Below are positions 5,886-8,076 of a stretch of DNA of 8,076 nt, piece by piece. Position 1 is the first letter of the stretch. The number at the start of each line of letters is the position of its first letter. The notes beneath the pieces are model-generated. The model was not told where the DNA came from. It did not search any database and saw only the letters and a program-made list of their open reading frames with translations. Location of the stretch: positions 1 to 8,076 of the forward strand of contig CANQAO010000050.1 of assembly GCA_947589375.1 (NCBI GenBank), read 5' to 3'. This DNA comes from an uncultured Bacilli bacterium. Lineage in GTDB: Bacteria; Bacillota_I; Bacilli_A; RF39; UBA660. Made by a program: the position numbers and the translations under genes.

Positions 5886-7935
5886 TTTTCTTCTCCTTTA
5901 AAACTTCTTTACTTTCATTTGTCTTTTTAATTAAATCATGAACAATGATATCATTTGAGGTGGTTACTTCTAGTTCCGCACGATTACTATAATTTGCAAT
6001 ATAATCGGTTCCAATAGCGGCATTTTGATCTAATAAGATGCCTTCGTCATTTTGACTATCATAATACATTTTATCCGTGATCCAATTACCATTTGGAAAT
6101 ACGACAAAGTTTTCATCAGTACTAAAGATATCATGACCTAAAGCATAAGGACTATGAAAGCCTAACATATTACCTAAAGTTGGCATAACATCATACATAC
6201 CCATGACTTTTTTAATTTCTTTTTTAGCTTGTTTATCTTTAGTCCAAATGATAAATGGGACCTTACGATTAAGTTCATAATCATATTTGGTAAATTCTTT
6301 GTAATGAGGATCATCTTCTTCATATCTAGAATCGGTTTCGGGATTATAGTTATAATAACGATTATATTCACTACGTTTTATTTTCGCATCATGGTCACCA
6401 TAGATAACTAAAATTGTATTATCTAAAAGTCCCGCTTCATCTAATTCGGCAACAAATTCACCAATAGCGGCATCGGCATAATGAGCCGTTGTAAAATAAT
6501 CACCTAAAGTAGTTCCTTTTAAATAATCATTAACGACTTCTTCGTTGACGCCCGTTTCAGGATTGGTTCTAGTATATTTATAAGTTAAATCTAAATCGGT
6601 CGTATCCTCAAGACCCGTAAATGGTGTATGGTTCGTAAGCATTAATAAAACGCCATACCAATTTTCATGTTTTTCATTAATTTTTTTGATTTTTTCCGTA
6701 CTTTGTTTAAAGAATGATTTATCGTTTAAGCCTAGACCAATAATGTCTTCTTCGTTTATTTTATAGTCGTTCGTGTGATTATAGAATTTATCATAACCTA
6801 AATGTTCATGCATGACATCACGATTCCACATACTGCCCCTATTAGCGTGCATACTAAAGGTATAGTAGTTTTGTTCTTTTAATAATTTCGGAATAGTGAC
6901 AAATTCACGATCCCAATAACTAACAAAAACGGTTCCATTACTAGCTGGTAATAATGAAGTGGCAAAAGTAAATTCACTATCACTACTCGTACCGACACTT
7001 TCCTGAGCATAAAAGTTTGAAAAATATAAGCCTTCTTTAGAAAGTTTTTTTAAGTTTGGCGTTAAAGCCTTGCCATTAATGGAAGTATCTAATAAGAAAT
7101 TTTGAATGCTTTCCGCATGAATGACAATGACATTTTTGCCTTTATATTTATCGGTATATTTATTTTTAGTTTGTTCTGACGGATACTTTTCATAGTAATC
7201 TCTAAAGTTCTTAGCCGCTTCATCATAGCCGAATAATGGACTGATTTGTGGTTTTAAAGAAGCAATTAAATCATTAGCTTGATAAACATAGACGCCAAAT
7301 TTCATAACGACATATTCCCGATTCCACTGTTTGTAAATACGGCTGATATCGGTTGATGTTAATGTAGTTAGAAAGCAGCCTAACATAATCGCGCTTATCA
7401 CCATTACTTTTAAGAAAGTAAAACGTGATTGTTTTTTACCTGTAACACTATCATAATAGCTGGTATTTTTTAATTTTTTATTAACGATAATTAAAAGAAT
7501 GGGACCTAAAATATAACTAAAATCTTTTATTTCGACAATTGTATTTAAAGCATCACCAACGCCAAATATCTGCATTGACGTAGCTAAAAGGGAAAATGAA
7601 GTAAAGGAAACATAGTTAGTATAATAAGCCGAATTAATCACGCAGATAGCCGTAAAAATAATCGACCATGTCATTAAATATTTAAAACGATGTTTAGCTT
7701 TAACCAAATAAGCAAAGGCGCCAACTAAGAAAATAACGGCGGCATCCGCTAACATGGGACTGATAGCTAAACCATTTTTAACGGTAAAAATTCGTAAAAA
7801 TAAAGCTTCGATAAAGGCCGTTAAAACAAAGGTAATAAATAACGTATTATGTTTTAAATAATGACGCAGATCTTTAAGAAATTTTTTGAAAAAATGTTTG
7901 ATATGCGTTTTTGCTTTTACTAACTTTCCCTTCAT
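5878..7935 (-). CDS. ltaS: LTA synthase-family membrane sulfatase-fold protein (glycerolphosphate transferase)
   Basis: Likely polymerises glycerolphosphate from phosphatidylglycerol into lipoteichoic acid at the outer membrane face; a primase or phosphoethanolamine-type relative is possible. The 685 residues begin with a basic cytoplasmic tail and about five membrane segments (about 31-52, 57-78, 86-103, 139-152, 174-192). An extracellular sulfatase-fold domain follows from about 265 to 615. Metal and active-site residues visible by comparison with S. aureus LtaS are Glu275 (VIHAES), the nucleophile segment GTSSDSEF (315-322), Trp370/Arg372 (MWNRDVMH), His436 (TNHTPF) and Asp514-His515 (YGDHD). 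Aligning DSEF puts Ser317 where LtaS has nucleophile Thr300. A Tyr-rich, acidic stretch (523-552) may be lineage-specific. GAGGTG precedes the ATG by 4 nt. It is the first gene of a three-gene unit. Confidence 0.93.
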   Translation of the reverse strand: MKGKLVKAKTHIKHFFKKFLKDLRHYLKHNTLFITFVLTAFIEALFLRIFTVKNGLAISPMLADAAVIFLVGAFAYLVKAKHRFKYLMTWSIIFTAICVINSAYYTNYVSFTSFSLLATSMQIFGVGDALNTIVEIKDFSYILGPILLIIVNKKLKNTSYYDSVTGKKQSRFTFLKVMVISAIMLGCFLTTLTSTDISRIYKQWNREYVVMKFGVYVYQANDLIASLKPQISPLFGYDEAAKNFRDYYEKYPSEQTKNKYTDKYKGKNVIVIHAESIQNFLLDTSINGKALTPNLKKLSKEGLYFSNFYAQESVGTSSDSEFTFATSLLPASNGTVFVSYWDREFVTIPKLLKEQNYYTFSMHANRGSMWNRDVMHEHLGYDKFYNHTNDYKINEEDIIGLGLNDKSFFKQSTEKIKKINEKHENWYGVLLMLTNHTPFTGLEDTTDLDLTYKYTRTNPETGVNEEVVNDYLKGTTLGDYFTTAHYADAAIGEFVAELDEAGLLDNTILVIYGDHDAKIKRSEYNRYYNYNPETDSRYEEDDPHYKEFTKYDYELNRKVPFIIWTKDKQAKKEIKKVMGMYDVMPTLGNMLGFHSPYALGHDIFSTDENFVVFPNGNWITDKMYYDSQNDEGILLDQNAAIGTDYIANYSNRAELEVTTSNDIIVHDLIKKTNESKEVLKEKKNG
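5886..5899 (-). promoter_or_regulatory. Ribosome-binding site inside the end of ltaS
   Basis: AAAGGAG (5893-5899) on the minus strand, 7 nt before the ATG of the 213-residue gene, lies within the final codons of ltaS. Together with the 8-nt gene overlap it supports coupled translation and fixes that start. Confidence 0.75.
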
Positions 7936-7939
7936 AAGT

Positions 7940-7966
7940 CACCTCTACATATACTATATAATTATA
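7940..7966 (-). promoter_or_regulatory. Promoter -10 region and ribosome site of ltaS
   Basis: On the minus strand an extended -10, TGTTATAAT (hexamer 7961-7966), lies upstream of the AGAGGTGA ribosome site (GAGGTG at 7940-7945). The -35 position at 17-nt spacing is TTTTTT (7984-7989), which is the U tract and lower stem of the upstream terminator, so promoter strength must come from the extended -10. The predicted leader is about 19 nt. Confidence 0.65.
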
Positions 7967-7981
7967 ACACGTTTTTCATAT

Positions 7982-8009
7982 AAAAAAAAGTGGTTTTTAA
8001 CCACTTTTT
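7982..8009 (-). terminator. Perfect 11-bp terminator of the upstream gene
   Basis: AAAAAGTGGTT (7985-7995) and AACCACTTTTT (7999-8009) form a perfect stem around a 3-nt loop, followed on the minus strand by three more U residues. The A/T symmetry means it could act in both directions. It starts 16 nt after the stop codon of the partial upstream gene, and its tail doubles as the ltaS -35 region. Confidence 0.88.
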
Positions 8010-8025
8010 GCTAGAAAATAGCCTT

Positions 8026-8076
8026 TTAAATAGGAGATTCATTACCATATAATACTGCTCGCGTTCCCATGAAACC
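8026..8076 (-). CDS. 3' end of an unidentified upstream gene (partial)
   Basis: The minus-strand frame from the window edge reads GFMGTRAVLYGNESPI and then TAA. Support for coding is indirect: a terminator follows 16 nt after the stop, and the next transcription unit needs an upstream neighbour here. Sixteen residues are too few to name the protein. The other two minus frames are also short, so the frame choice is likely rather than certain. Confidence 0.5.
   Translation of the reverse strand, partial: GFMGTRAVLYGNESPI

Noticed and set aside
6174..6411. Short open frames on both strands within ltaS
   Set aside because: They sit in the conserved sulfatase domain and are Ile/Phe/Met-rich; no translation signals.
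1..8076. Possible use of TGA as tryptophan (mycoplasma-like code), because no gene here ends in TGA
   Set aside because: Conserved tryptophans checked in ftsK, dinB and ltaS are TGG and every conserved domain reads through complete in the standard code. Absence of TGA stops in eight genes is expected for AT-rich Bacillota.
1..8076. CRISPR array, tRNA, rRNA, riboswitch or insertion sequence
   Set aside because: No regularly spaced repeats, transposase, terminal inverted repeats or RNA-gene signatures were seen, and the intergenic gaps (about 110 nt or less, largely filled by promoters and terminators) leave little room.

Overview
The window is AT-rich and every gene I can support lies on the minus strand. 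Conserved tryptophans that I checked in the FtsK, DinB and LtaS homologues are encoded by TGG. Stops are TAA or TAG. Ribosome-binding sites are strong AGGAGG or GAGGTG types, promoters are sigma-A-like TATAAT boxes (three with an extended TGn), and terminators are short hairpins. Together with a lipoteichoic-acid-synthase-type protein, this points to a low-GC, walled Bacillota, probably an uncultured Bacilli or Erysipelotrichia-like lineage using the standard bacterial code rather than a mycoplasma. That placement is inference; no rRNA is present to prove it.

Reading along the minus strand (high to low coordinates) there are four transcription units. (A) The last 16 codons of an unidentified upstream gene (8026-8076) end before a perfect 11-bp terminator hairpin. 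(B) An LtaS-family membrane sulfatase/phosphotransferase (5878-7935) overlaps by 8 nt a 213-residue single-pass membrane protein (5244-5885). A 149-residue single-pass membrane protein (4728-5177) follows, with an extra promoter of its own, and the unit ends at a UUCG-capped terminator. (C) A Y-family DNA polymerase, DinB (3472-4680), is followed without a terminator by a 105-residue orphan protein with its own extended -10 promoter, then a weaker hairpin. (D) An FtsK/SpoIIIE DNA translocase (814-2997) is followed 9 nt later by a 236-residue membrane-anchored protein whose ribosome-binding site touches the ftsK stop, then a terminator.

Functionally the window combines cell-envelope polymer synthesis (unit B), translesion synthesis (unit C) and chromosome segregation at the septum (unit D). 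Predicted mRNA leaders are only about 11-20 nt, so there is no room for riboswitches or long leaders. Intergenic gaps are all about 110 nt or less. Nothing resembling a CRISPR array, prophage, insertion sequence, tRNA or rRNA is visible.

I do not see a convincing new multi-gene system such as a defence island. The best leads are the two unrecognised membrane-anchored proteins tied to LtaS, the unrecognised membrane protein tied to FtsK, the Ser-for-Thr change at the LtaS nucleophile position, and a 12-bp direct repeat bracketing the orphan gene.
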